From NCBI GenBank assembly GCA_037074765.1, contig JBAMDO010000372.1, positions 1 to 34,422 on the forward strand: a DNA stretch of 34,422 nucleotides, in the 5' to 3' direction. Below, piece by piece: positions 1 to 11,395 of this stretch. Numbering within the stretch: the stretch's first letter is position 1; the number at the start of each line of letters is the position of its first letter. The notes beneath the pieces were generated by a model. That model searched no databases, was not told the origin of the DNA, and worked only from the letters and a program-made list of their open reading frames with translations. The position numbers and the translations under genes were made by a program. This DNA comes from Mansonella perstans. Its lineage: Eukaryota; Nematoda; Chromadorea; Rhabditida; Onchocercidae.

Positions 1-1139
1 ATTTTGGGAATTTTATGGACATTCCTGTGTTCTTGTCTATATTGTCTGTCGTTTGCAAAAGTTTGATAAAGCGCAGAAACGTGCAAGAAAAATTTCAATT
101 TTTTGCTGCAAAGCTTTTCACTTTTTTTCAATATCCCAATAAAGTAATTGCAATTTAATGGCTATGCACATGCCTTTCTTGTTCATTCTTTTCATTTTCC
201 TAATAAAGTAATATGCTAAGTAAAACAAGTTTTAGACTCAATTTATTCCAATATATCACGTTTCGCTTTAATACAGTTCCACTGATTTGTTTATTCTGTA
301 TCCCAGAGCTTTATCAGGAATTCATTTATTCAATTGTTGGATGATTTCATTGTAGTAGCATTTTATTGATTGCAGTAAAAAAAAGCAGTGGAGTCAGGAT
401 TATTAGTGTAGAGGAAAAACATTTGCTGTACGGTCATTTTTTCCAGACTTTTTTGTTATTTAATAAAAAGTAAAACAATTTATAGAATATGAATTGTTTT
501 CGTCAGTATTTGTGACAATATTTCTTTTTTACTTTACTACTTCGTTATTTGGGAAAACTGCGATCGGTAGTTTTTCGACATTGTGAAACATTATTTAACA
601 AATCCCAAGCCAGTAATATTTAATGATAATGGCTAATTTGTTCTTAAAATCGAACGGAAACTTTACATTTTAAGCTTAATGATGTGTTATTAAATATATT
701 TTTCTTCACTGTTTATTTAATTTTATGGCAAATAAATTTCTAGCTTATGAATAGCCCCATTTTCGGGCAATGAAATGAGTACTTTCATGTATATGTTGAT
801 TTTATTTTACAATAAATTATCAGCAATCATTGATGACAATTCAATATAATTTACATTCTAAATCATATATACACTATTCTAAATTAAAAAAAAAAATTAA
901 ATAATTTTTCACAAGTAATGTTGATTCTAAAATATAACTTGCCAAGTTTGCTCTTTTGCTTTTCAACATATTCTGTTTTGCGCAACTCAAAACATCTCTG
1001 TCATCTCTTTGATGTTCATCGCGCATGCCTGTATAAAAAAAAATAACAATTTTGCTAGGTTTTACATTAAAATAATTAGAAATAATATTAAAACTGATGC
1101 CGCTTAAAAATAATTTCAGTTAACAGTTCTAACTTGTTT
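1..1139. other. AT-rich sequence, no gene recognised
   Basis: I find no reading frame with coding character on either strand in this stretch. It holds short homopolymer runs and AT-rich unique sequence. Its right end abuts the decayed BTB-domain sequence, so it may include decayed 3' sequence of that gene. Confidence 0.5.
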
Positions 1140-2110
1140 AAGTATTAAAGCCGAGAAAAGCATCAGCAAACATTGCAGCAGAGATAACATTTTTACAGTT
1201 AATAGTAGTTAAGAAATCGTTCGCACAGCTCCTTTGGAGGCAAAATGGCATTTTTTATCAGCTACTACCAAAATATCTTCGGCGTAATCTTCCAGCAAAT
1301 CTGTCGAACCTCTATATATGTAATCCATTATAGCTCGCATCCGAAAGTTCGATACTGATTGGGAGATGATGAATTTCTTATAAAATGATCAGTGTTACCA
1401 GCCCAAAACTTTGAATCTTCAATTTCAACAATCCCTTCTAACATTACTTCGTGGCAAACATTGGACGAAAAACATTTCGCTACTTTGTCCCATTGAACTT
1501 TAAGCCCATTATCACCACCCTGAATATCCTAATGATTTATAATAACGCAGTATAACAACTGGGCAGTCTTAGAAATTCAACGATCTGAGTGACAAAATCA
1601 ACCATTTCAAATGTGATGTAAGACTGTCAGATGTATATAATGTCTTTTGAAATTTATAATCATAAGTCTCTTCAATTAGATAAATAAACAGCAACTTCGA
1701 AACACTATAAACTTCAATTCAATTCCAGAATTCCAGACAGCATTTGGGGCGATGAAAAACTCTCGACTTCCACTTTTTATGTCAACCTTACTCTTTTGGA
1801 TCTCAGCACATTCGCATTATTATCAACGTGGCTGAATCTACTTCCGGCATTTTTTTTTTAAATCAATTCGCATCGTTTTGGTAATTGCATTAAGTGAAAT
1901 GAGAGAAAAAAAAACGGAAAAAACAGCTTTTCAATTCAATAAAATGAAATTCAACTTAAAAGTTAAATCTTCGAAGCTTAATAAATTGTGCCTTGAAACT
2001 TGCGACCTTTAAAGTGGAAAAGACACTGATGCTAACGGATTTGGTGAAGATGTTCATCAGGTTATATTCAGTGGCGTCCCGTTGAATCACAACAACTTCA
2101 TCATTGGAAG
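1140..2110 (-). pseudogene. decayed BTB-domain gene, probably MATH/BTB type
   Basis: On the minus strand, about 1399-1450 reads MLEGIVEIEDSKFWA. A 44-base GT...AG intron (1355-1398) joins it in phase to 1211-1354, which reads VSNFRMRAIMDYIYRG followed by STDLLEDYAEDILVVADK. This matches the middle of a BTB fold, where the usual pattern is a V-E-I-x-D strand, then M-x-x-Y-I-Y-x-G, then A-x-x-L-L-x-x-A-D-K. About 1140-1197 reads NVISAAMFADAFLGFNT, like the next BTB/BACK helix (N-A-x-x-x-x-x-F-A-D), but it lies in another frame after an in-frame TAA. Just 5' of MLEG a VFRPMF motif, typical of BTB, also sits in a different frame. Further 5', coding-like scraps such as SKVDIKSGSREFFIAPNAVW (about 1731-1792) and DEVVVIQRDATEYNLMN (about 2050-2100) may be remains of the N-terminal part. 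BTB proteins of this class are substrate adaptors for cullin-3 ubiquitin ligases. The frameshift and stops make a pseudogene most likely. I am sure of the BTB call and less sure that it is dead or that a MATH domain was present. Confidence 0.6.
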
Positions 2111-2818
2111 GGAAATAAAAAAATATTCAGAATTATTAAGTTTGCGTGAAATCCTTTTAGAAAAAAATCGACTGCTGAATTAATTGAATAGCATCTATCA
2201 AAAAAAGCACCGCTAGCAGCATAGTGTGGAACACATTGATATAGCAAACAAATGAAAATCTTGTTAAGTATTAAATACGATATAAGTAATACATATATGG
2301 CAATCATGCTAATATTGTAATGGAAGAAAAAGCAATGTGAGATTTTCTTGAATAAATGAAAATTGAAGTTAAAATGCCGAAATAAACTATTCGCACTACC
2401 ATTCTTATTACCTTTTAAATGATCTTTTCTGACTTAGAGCCATAATTTGTTCTATAATAAAAGCTAATAAATTGTAATGAATCATAATTTTAAGAAGAAT
2501 TCTCTTCAATGGTAAGACAAAAATAATAAATAATCACGATTATAAATCATTTTGCTCCTGGAAAAACTTTAAAAGATAATATAACTCACTAATGAAAATC
2601 ATTTTAATACATAAATGCTATCCAATTAATTAGTGAGAAGGAAATTACAATATTGCGATGAAAAAAAAACTGATAAGTAAATTTAAGTTAGATTTGCGCG
2701 AAGCGAAATTTCATTAAATCATTCGGCACATTTTAATGATATTGCCCAAAATTTAATAAATCTGCACTTCGAAAAATTTCAAAATTATTTGTTGAAATTG
2801 TTCCACTAACACTCATAA
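2111..2818. other. AT-rich intergenic sequence
   Basis: No supported gene is visible. The sequence is AT-rich with short A and T runs. It separates the decayed BTB gene from the 3' end of the next minus-strand gene and probably contains that gene's 3' untranslated region. Confidence 0.4.
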
Positions 2819-3446
2819 TTAATTAACAATTATAAACTGATGTAATACTCGATTATCTAAATTATGCATTGCAATCCACCATTCCTTAACATTTACATGT
2901 TCTACTAGATGATCCCAATAATAATGAAGGATTGTAAGAGATGAGAGTTTTAGTATCACAATTCTGTTTATCTTTTTTATTACTTTCTCGAAATGATTTT
3001 CGATTCCTTCTCTTACCATTATATTGCATTGATTGTTTGTGATAAATTTGGCTGAAGGAAATGATAATGAAATAGATAAGCGCAACTGCAGCAATACCGG
3101 CTATCACTTCCAGTATAACCAATATAAGCAAATATACGGTATAACTCGGAAACTGAAATTTTTTTTTTCAGGAATTTACAATTTATAAATTACGTTACAT
3201 GTATTGATTAATAATAAATAGCTAAATTTATTATCCTGGAAAACTTACATTTGAAACAAGTTTAACAGTTCTATTTCGAATATTATTTGCTTCACTTGCT
3301 ACATCTGCTATAATTCGTTCCAATTTAGCTGAGAAATTATTCACTTCAGGTAAAGCCTTTTCAAATTCATTGTTCATTTGATATAATGCTGCGTGGATTT
3401 TTTCCAATGTCCAGCGAATATTACGAACTTCATCATCTGCTGTCAT
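2819..3446 (-). CDS. single-pass membrane protein module, copy 1 (unrecognised family)
   Basis: Exon A (3249-3446) follows a TTTAATCACAG-type acceptor and begins exactly at ATG. It encodes 66 residues (MTADDEVRNIRWTLEKIHAA...) with a helical, amphipathic pattern. A GTAAGT donor at phase 0 leads to exon B (3017-3152, acceptor TTTCAG). Exon B begins FPSYTVYLLILVILEVIAGI and forms one strong transmembrane segment of about 25 residues, followed by FSQIYHKQSMQYN. The end is unclear. A GTAAGA donor at phase 1 (after position 3017) can splice to 2819-2904, giving a tail that begins VEHVNVKEWW and ends HQFIIVN-stop, about 139 residues in total. Reading straight through instead gives a basic tail (GKRRNRKSFRES...) with a stop at 2886. 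The first choice is favoured because the related module at 6918-8609 has an intron at the same place and phase. Exon A could be the first exon (trans-spliced leader) or an internal exon. No signal peptide is seen, and no known family is recognised. Confidence 0.6.
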
Positions 3447-4114
3447 CTGTGATTAAATTTACTATTAATTACAAACAATAATCTTGAAATGGAAAATTAA
3501 ACAAACAAACCACGCAATCTCTAATTTATTCCATTATCAGGTTGTTGAAATGACTTTTTTTAAATTTAGCAAAAATAAAAACTTGAAAAATTGACAAAAA
3601 AGAAAATTAATTTTAATAAAGAAAAGATGGAAATTCCATATAGAGTCCAATGGTTTTTTCAATTTTTTTAAACTAAACTTTAATTTTTATCATTAAAATT
3701 TAAAAACAATTTTTTCTACTAATATTATCCAGAAATTACTATGAATTAATATTTTGTTTTTTCCATAGCAAAAATTGCAATCAAAAAATTTGATACTTTT
3801 TGCAATCGATACAATTATGATTGTTTCAAAGAATTCGTATTTTACTTTATTTTGTTGGAATTTTTTTTGGTCATTGATTGACCAAATGAAATTTGAAAAA
3901 AAATTCATTTCAATCTAATCAAATTGGCCATATTAATTGTTCGATAATATTTATATCTAATTTTAATTACGCAATTTCAATTTAACAAAAATCTGAAATA
4001 GTTTAATCTTAGATTTAAATAATTAGCGTTAAAAAAGAACGGAATAAATACCTATCCTACTAATCTCTAACCTTTATTTCAAGCATTTAATTACTGAAAT
4101 ATCAATTAATACAA
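3447..4114. other. AT-rich intergenic or intronic sequence
   Basis: No exon recognised. The sequence is very AT-rich, with many TTTT/AAAA runs. The one open frame here (3693-3908, minus strand) has the composition of translated AT-rich noncoding DNA, dominated by F, I, K and N. Confidence 0.4.
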
Positions 4115-4420
4115 CTAATATATACACCATACTGATAAATAATAAATAATTTGAATGTAAAAAGATTCGAAATGTTTCTGCTTCATCCACGTAAAACAAT
4201 TTTCCGCAGTGGAACTGTCGTGAAAATTCTTGCGAGAGGTAGACGTCTGACAATATTTTTCCAGCGCGTTTGACAGGGAGCTTTGTATTGAGTTGAATTG
4301 ATCGTGTTGCGGAAATACCTCGAGATCGGATAATAAACCTTTATTTGAACGTACTGACGAATCATTGAGTAGGAGATTGTACAATGTACGAAAAAGGTGT
4401 GGAGTTTGTGGATCGAGTGT
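4115..4420 (-). CDS. candidate coding exon, unidentified
   Basis: After a TATATAG acceptor-like site (ends at 4421) the minus strand is open for 101 codons. It starts TLDPQTPHLFRTLYNLLLND and continues with stretches such as KGLLSDLEVFPQHDQFNSIQ and SNALEKYCQTS. Local GC is clearly higher than in the flanks and the amino-acid composition is that of a soluble protein, unlike the F/I/K/N-rich translations of noncoding DNA nearby. The last 20 or so residues (FYIQIIYYLSVWCIY) look like read-through into noncoding sequence, so the exon may end earlier, or the gene may be broken. A shorter basic reading frame in another phase (MIRQYVQIKVYY..., 4183-4365) overlaps it. I do not recognise the product. 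It could be an isolated exon of a larger gene, a relic, or the 5' part of copy 1. Confidence 0.35.
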   Translation of the reverse strand, partial: TLDPQTPHLFRTLYNLLLNDSSVRSNKGLLSDLEVFPQHDQFNSIQSSLSNALEKYCQTSTSRKNFHDSSTAENCFTWMKQKHFESFYIQIIYYLSVWCIY

Positions 4421-6340
4421 CTATATATAGTTGTAGGAGAGGCGGGATTAAAGCTTAATACAAAGATCCTAACGTTAAAGTGATAAAGAGGGGATTAATT
4501 ATGGTTGAGAATAGATGATTTACAACAGCAGCGTCTTCAAAGCGATACCAATGTACTTGTAGAAATAAACAAAGAAGTTATTGGTTGAAAGATTGACGTT
4601 TACACTAGATGAAGAGGGGGAATTAATTGCTTAAGACAATGGACCCTTTGTATGGTAGTATAGCGCCGTAGCCGCTGCTTTGTTAGCTTACTGTTTGAAA
4701 GTACAATACAAAACCTTTGTTGTAGATAGATATCTTAAGCTTTTGCTATACAAAGAGTGTGAATTTACATATCAACAAAGAACATGGAAATAAATCTAAA
4801 AATGTAACTTTAGTTAAATATCTTACAATATTATTAACATTTATTTACAATTTAATTTATTGAATTGTTGGAAGTTTCGCATTATGAAATTCGCGACAGG
4901 AACATTTTACTAAAAAATATTTGTAAATTAATAATTTTATCTTTTCACATCCACTTAGCAGTTCCAATTATTTAATCCTAATCAAATAACGAAGAAGAAA
5001 ACATTGTGAGATAAATTTGTTTTTTCAGAAATATAATTATTTCAAATAATATTGTAGCATTCAGTAGTATTTGCATATGGACAAATCAGGAAGCAACAAC
5101 AGGCAGAAAATATTTATTTATTAAAATATTTAAAAACAAAGAAAAAAACCAGAAATGAAATACCGGCATACCATGAAGAACAGAAGGCACAATAATTAAA
5201 TGATTAATTAAAATTAAACAATTGCTTGCAATCAGAAAAGAAAATGATGAGATCATTATTGTACACGACTAATTACAAAATGATTAAAATGTCAAAAATT
5301 GCACTGGTAAGGTAACAATCATGATAATTTAGGAAAATCTCGGAAAGATTTTGTAAATCCGAGATATCCTGGACATCCTGAATCATTTCTCTAATAAAAG
5401 ATTGTTAAAAAGATTGAAGTTTTTTTGGATAATATGTTAAGATTTTCAAAAAGCGACAAACAAATAAATATATTTAAAAATAAAAGAAGTTAATTAGATT
5501 GTATGATTAATTAAAAGAAACAAATTATATTCAAATATTAAGTTACTTGATATACTACTAACATTTCTTATCGTTTTTAATTAAAGCAAAAAATACATAC
5601 TTCAATTTTATTAAACAAGTAGACTGGAATTTCAGTAAACGAGTAATTGCTGGAACTAAAAAATAATTTTTAATCATAAGCCTTAATTGAATTTTAAGAA
5701 AAAAAAAGAGTGGAAAATAACTGAAGAAATAACTGAACTGAAGAATATTTGATAAATGATAATTTGTTAGGAATGAAGAAAAATGAACGAAACAAAAAAG
5801 TTAAAAAAGGTTTATGTATTTATTATGTAAACAATAAATATTATTGTATAATTTGTTTGTTTATTAAAATAAACAAAACATACACAGCAGCATATATTTG
5901 TGTTAAAATACATTTCAAATGAATTATAAATTTCATCATATATTAACTGAAGTTCTAAATTATTACATAAAAAAAAGTATGATTGACTATGAAAGCATTT
6001 TTCTCTTTAATTACCTTTTTTCTCCTACAACTTTTGGAGTTAAATCATAAAATTAATTGCAAAAGTAAATGAACAAATCTGTAAACAATACAGTCATTTT
6101 ATATGTTCGTATTTTAATTCCAGAATTTTAAATTACAATAAAATTTTATTGTTTGAATATTTAAGTAAATCATTAAGATAACAATTATTTTCTTTTTTTT
6201 TAAATTCATCAAATTAGCATATGGAAAAAAAATTAGTTTCAATGAAAAATTAATTTGTGTATTTTTTGTATGCAAAGCAATCTTAATGGTTTAAACATGA
6301 GCAATACTCTTTGTAAATGTTGTTATGGGAATATTTATTG
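4421..6340. other. noncoding sequence with a GC-richer start
   Basis: The first 340 bases (to about 4760) have noticeably higher GC than the rest and may be promoter or decayed coding sequence. A TATATATAG motif lies at 4422-4430. From about 4760 onward the sequence is AT-rich, with no open frame of coding character on either strand. Confidence 0.35.
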
Positions 6341-6344
6341 GTCT

Positions 6345-6422
6345 AGCTATTGCTGTTGTTGTTGTTATTGTTGATTTTGTCGCTGTTCTTGTTGCTGTTG
6401 TTGTTGTTGTTGTTGTTGTTAT
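6345..6422 (-). repeat. interrupted CAA/GTT trinucleotide repeat
   Basis: On the plus strand this is a run of GTT units with CTG, ATT and GTC interruptions, equal to CAA-rich sequence on the minus strand. The repeat is degenerate. In the frame that stays open it would encode threonine-rich sequence with no other gene-like features, so I treat it as a microsatellite. Confidence 0.75.
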
Positions 6423-6917
6423 TGCTACAGCATATTGGCGATTGTTGAACATTGTTGCATATGCCTGATGATATTGCAATTTTTTAGATATATCTGATGG
6501 TGCTCCTAAAATTTACTCAAGTTTTATTTTTCCCAAAATATATCATCTCTTCTCTATCTTTTTTTTCTTTTCCATAAATCAGTTCCATTAGTTGCATTAT
6601 TTTTATTATATCATTTTATGTCTTATAAAACAATTCTTAGAAATTAATTCCTCACTTAAATTAATTTTCAGTTATCTAATTAGTTAAAATTTTTTAATTA
6701 ATTAGTGAAGTTTAATTTAATTAATTATTGGAATAAATGTTAAAAAAAAAAACCTTTGCGTCATTATTTTTATATGTTTATAAACAATTGTATCACTTTT
6801 TTTTTGCTAATCATAACCAGCAACTTGATACATAAATGATTTTTAAAATTCTAATCTAAATTTTGAAAAAAGAGACAAAGATCACAAAAAAAGACAAAAA
6901 CAAAACAAAATGGAAAA
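6423..6917. other. AT-rich sequence downstream of copy 2
   Basis: No gene seen. This lies directly 3' of the stop codon of the membrane-protein gene at 6918 and must contain its 3' untranslated region. Several TTTATT motifs (AATAAA on the minus strand) are present, but none can be singled out. Confidence 0.4.
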
Positions 6918-7188
6918 TCACAACAAACTTCGCCTTTTAATATCACCATTGACCGCAACAACACCAACCCGTCTTGGTTCATGTTCCATATCCATTGATA
7001 TCGAGATTTGATCATGTTTCTTGATAATATCCTTTGATGCTAATCCATACTTCTCTTTGTCATATGCTTGACTTTTTATCTCTATTTTGCAAAAAAAAAA
7101 TTCATTTTCCCTTCTGATATCAATTTAAACAATTTTTGTTTATTTTGAAAAAATTTTATGAAAATTAAGAAAGCAAAATTAATATGTA

Positions 7189-7220
<32 letters not shown>

Positions 7221-8609
7221 TATCAAGAAATTAATATGTGCAAGATTAAGACTAATATGCATAATGTTATATATATAAACGTTATTCTCTTCAGTTGACA
7301 ATTAATCATTAGTTTCATCATTCATGTTGTCATCGAAAATCGCAAATAAATAAATTTGCATTGCAATTCAATGCAAAACTATTTACCTAGCAAACGCAAG
7401 TTTTGTTAGCTTAAAGCTAAACATTGTAAATAAACATTTTGAATAAAATGTAAATAGAAATATGATTTGTAATGAAAAGGCTAGTTGCTTCAATTTAAGC
7501 TAGCTGAAATAATAAATTGAAATATTTGAAAATATTAGATGCCTGAAGGAAAGAAAAAAAGCCTTCAAAATGAAAATTCGAAATTTTTTAAATAATTTCA
7601 AAAAGAATAAATTTACACATTTACTAACCGGAATGAGCAATGGAAAGTTTCTTGTATAATTCGTATACATCAAAACTTTTTTTTATTGTTGCTAATATTA
7701 GCATAACTGATAATAATAAAAATACAACAATTACTGTTAAAAGTAACAAATAAAATAACCATCCATTTGGTACCTGCAATTAATTTTAATTCACGTAAAA
7801 AAATGGAAATAATTACATTTCTACAATTATTTATTAATTTGAAATTGAAATTAGAACAAATTTTAATTAAGGAGAAAATTTCACTTGTTTGTTCACTTAT
7901 TAACTTGTTTTACCAATTCTCCATTCATTAACCTATTTTGATTTTCCTTTTTAAGTTTTTGCATAAAAAAAAATTAACATTTCTCACATTTTGCTTAATT
8001 TAAAATAATATTATTAAAATCTCAAAAAAAAAGGTTACCTGTGATATGGTATTAGCAACATGACTTGACATAATTTCTGCATCAATAGCTATACCTGCTA
8101 TCGATTGATCAAATGTATTCAGTGTTAAATTAATCCTGAAATTTCGAAATAACAAAAATTTTTTTTAAATTAACATTATTTCTTTAATTATCCAAATTAA
8201 ATGTATGCTAAATTAATCATGTAATTTTGAAATTACAAAGAATTTAAATTAACAAAATTCACGAAAAAAAAGCTGGAAAGAAATTAATTACTAATTGTTT
8301 GAGATGTTACTGAAATAAATAATAGGGCTAAATATAATTGATAAAATATGAAAGAGAAGAAAATTAGCCAAAAAATTGAGCAAAAGTAAAAAAAATTACC
8401 TTACCTGGACCTTACCTGGATGCAAATGTTGCGTTTTTTGATAAATGAAATAAAAAAGCTTACCTGGATGCAAGTTGTCCAATTTGTGAATTAATATGAC
8501 CTACAAGATTACCAAGTTGAGCTAATGTATAGCTCAACTCTTCAATTGTTTTATCCACTGACATAATTTTAGCCTTTTTGCTGCTTAATTGTTTGTTGGT
8601 TTTCCTCAA
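6918..8609 (-). CDS. single-pass membrane protein module, copy 2 (unrecognised family)
   Basis: Four exons on the minus strand join in phase: 8464-8609, 8039-8135, 7629-7773 and 6918-7081. Acceptors are TTTTACAG, TTTCAG, ATTGCAG and AAAATAG; donors are GTAAGC, GTAACC and GTTAGT. From the ATG at 8564 the product is 168 residues. It has a 66-residue segment rich in heptad-spaced I/L (MSVDKTIEELSYTLAQLGNL...), which suggests a coiled coil. Then VPNGW leads into one transmembrane helix (about residues 70-95, from LFYLLLLTVIVVF), followed by a basic juxtamembrane part (IKKSFDVYELYKK) and a 54-residue charged tail ending GDIKRRSLL-stop. Positive residues after the helix predict a cytosolic C-terminus and a luminal or outside N-terminus, yet no signal peptide is visible. 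The first exon is open 15 codons upstream of the ATG (LRKTNKQLSSKKAKI), so 5' coding exons may exist; one candidate is at 18975-19040. Copy 1 at 2819-3446 has the same 66-residue and transmembrane design. Function unknown. Confidence 0.7.
7196..7220. repeat. TA dinucleotide microsatellite
   Basis: About twelve TA units. It lies inside the last intron of the copy 2 membrane-protein gene. Confidence 0.85.
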
Positions 8610-9927
8610 CTGTAAAATAAATATTTTAGACAAGTTCCAAATTTTTAACCATTGAATAAAAAGCTAATAATTTTCAAATGTAACTAGTTTAATCCATCAA
8701 CCGTGCTAGTAAGTTGATCAATAAACAGTATTTTAATCAGTATTATTTAAATATCAGTATTTTATTTTTGGGAAAAACTTATCTAAACAATAACATGTAT
8801 ATATCATCATTGAATACTACTTGCTAAGATCCTTAATTAAAACAACTTAATTAAAATACTGGAAAAACTTTTGTGTAATTTTTCGAAAGAAAATTCAATT
8901 AAAATTTAACAGAAAATAACCTAATTCAAATGATTGTATGATAGCCATTGATTACTTTGATTACTTCATAAAACCATCATCATCATTTTTGATTTATAGC
9001 GTAATTATTCGAATTTCGAAAATTGACAATTCACAAAAAATTGCAAATAGGCATTGCTATCAATTCGTATGGAATAGAATGATAATTGTAAAAAGGAAAA
9101 AAAAAAACGAAATATTTTCAAAAATGAAAATCTAAAAAAATTCAAAATTTATTATAGTTCATAAAAGCAATAATTTGCAAAAGGTAGTATCATAATTTTC
9201 TTTCTAACTATTATTATTGCCAGTATTTTCATTATTTTTGGCATTTTCCTTTGTTTATTGTTTTTTATTACTGTCATTATTATTATTATCATTATTAATA
9301 ATATCATTGTTATTATAATCACTAATTCTATCTATATTATTACAATTGCCATAGTTGTTAATGCTATTCTTCTCACTATTACTATTTAGTTATTACTAAT
9401 GATATTATTACTACTATCATTATTGATACCATTATTCTCCTTATCATTACTATTACTATCATTTTCAAAAAAAAATGATGATGATGAAAAACGATTTATA
9501 ACGAACAAATAATAAAATCATTCATTGATTTTTTTCATAAATGAAATTGAAATGTATGCCTTTTTCTTTTTAAATTAAATATTCAGCTAAATAAATAAAA
9601 AAAGAAAATGACGATTGATTTAACAGTACAACGATGAGAGAGTGAGTGAAATTAAGAAAGATAATGATAATAATGAGATACTAGCGAATATAACATGTGG
9701 ACAAAGTAGATAGAAATTCAGGATATTTGGAATGAACAATCAGATTAACGTAACAAATTCTCGTTGAGTGATGTTAACGATTGGTGAATATACATAGATA
9801 ACCAAATAAATATACCGATGAACAAATAAAGTGACTGAATTTATTCCTGTTGAGAATATACCGGTGAACAAATAGGCTACCGTATCATTATGATATATAT
9901 CAAATGAGACGGTAAAAAAATTCCTAT
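8610..9927. other. AT-rich sequence with degenerate ATT-type repeats
   Basis: No supported gene. Between about 9200 and 9480 the sequence is dominated by degenerate ATT/ACT trinucleotide units. At 9785-9885 there are imperfect copies of a motif around ATATACCGATGAACAAATA. The open frame at 8938-9135 has no gene-like composition. Confidence 0.45.
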
Positions 9928-10016
9928 TACTTTACTAATCATCTGCTACTTTACTATCACCTGATACTTTACTATCACCTGCTACTTTACTATCATCTGC
10001 TACTTTACTATCATCC
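9928..10016. repeat. 18-bp tandem repeat, about five copies
   Basis: The unit is TACTTTACTATCATCTGC, with C/T and A/C variants. The first copy is 19 bases and the last is cut short. It is a simple minisatellite with no coding sequence around it. Confidence 0.85.
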
Positions 10017-10648
10017 ATGCAATGCATTCGCTTTGTATTTCAATATTTCAAATGTTTATATCTTAAACTGGAATGATTAATAAGTGTGAAAGCAAAAATA
10101 TATGATTAATTCCATCGAATGAATTTTGTTTAATTTTATTCGCTACTAAATGTTAAAGAATAAATTTGAATTGATTAATTTATTTATAAAATAAAAAAAT
10201 ACAAACAAAAATAGACTGTGGGATGAAAAAGATGAAACGGAAAAAAAAAAGCACAAAAATGCTTTTATCATTCATTATTAATAAAAATCGTTATTGCGTA
10301 CAAAACGTTAACATCCATTTTCTCTCTTTTTGACCTTTTTTTACACAACTATGAATCATTCGATGATAAAATTTGTTTTTGGTAAAGAAAGTGTAAAAAA
10401 AAAAAAAGATTTACTATATTCATTTTAAGTTAAAAATTTAAGTTAAACTTGTAAATTGAAATATATAATTCAAAAGTAAGTTTAAAAAAAAAAATAAATT
10501 GATAAAAATAGTTCCAATTAATTTTATCATAGCATAATGAATAAAAAAGAAATAATGAATAAGTAATTTTGTAATAGCAAATGAAAAAAAAAATTTTGTT
10601 CTGTGTAATAGTATGTAATTAATTTATTAGTACTTAAAAGTTGAAAAT

Positions 10649-10649
<1 letters not shown>

Positions 10650-10680
<31 letters not shown>

Positions 10681-10690
10681 AATGATGATT
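10650..10690. repeat. GAT trinucleotide microsatellite
   Basis: Ten or so consecutive GAT units (TGATGATGATGATGATG core), followed by an interrupted TTAATGATGAT tail. Confidence 0.85.
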
Positions 10691-11395
10691 TATAATGATT
10701 TCATTAGTTTAAAATCTTCAAGATAAATTTAAACTTTGTTGCTAAATAAATCTTTTCGCTCTTTTAAAAATTTAGAAAAAGGAGGTAAAAAATAAACATT
10801 TTTTCTTTTACACTAATTGTTAATGTATGGTAAGATTTTTATTTTTATAAAATCAAATTATTATTTGAAATGTAAATCATCTTACAGAGCAAACAATTAT
10901 CATCGTAACCATTGAACGTGTAAGCTTCGAAGCTAACGTAACATTGTGGAAACTCATAGAATCAAAAGTAAACAAAATAACAATTAAAGCAATTCATTAA
11001 AAAAACTTTTTTGCAATAAGCAATTAACATTCAATTTAACAATACAAAGCAAATAATGTTTACATTTAGTTTAATTAATATGAACTTATCTTTCATTCTA
11101 TTTAATTTAATTAATTTAATTTTAATTAATGATGAAAAAATTTTTAAAATAGAAAAATGCAACAATGAAAATGAAATAAAATGGTTTGATCGTTGAAAAG
11201 GCAATAAAAAGAATATAGTAAACAGAAATTTTGCTTTTACATTCAATATTTCTTACTAAAAAGATTTGGAAAAGAAAAAAAAAAAAAAAAAATTCAAACA
11301 TCGTTTTTACAATTTATCATTTCCTCCAAAAAATTCATAGTACTATTATACGAACTAGCATATATATATATCTTACTATCATTTATATTTATCTT

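Noticed and set aside
2886..3016. Read-through basic tail (GKRRNRKSF...) as the true end of copy 1
   Set aside because: Possible, but the related gene has an intron at this exact place and phase, and a GTAAGA donor is present, so splicing is preferred. It is kept as the alternative in the feature entry.
4183..4365. 60-residue basic ORF (MIRQYVQIKVYYPISRYF...) that could suggest a small mitochondrial protein
   Set aside because: The overlapping frame is longer, open to an acceptor-like site and has a better soluble-protein composition. Both cannot be the main product, and neither has a recognised family.
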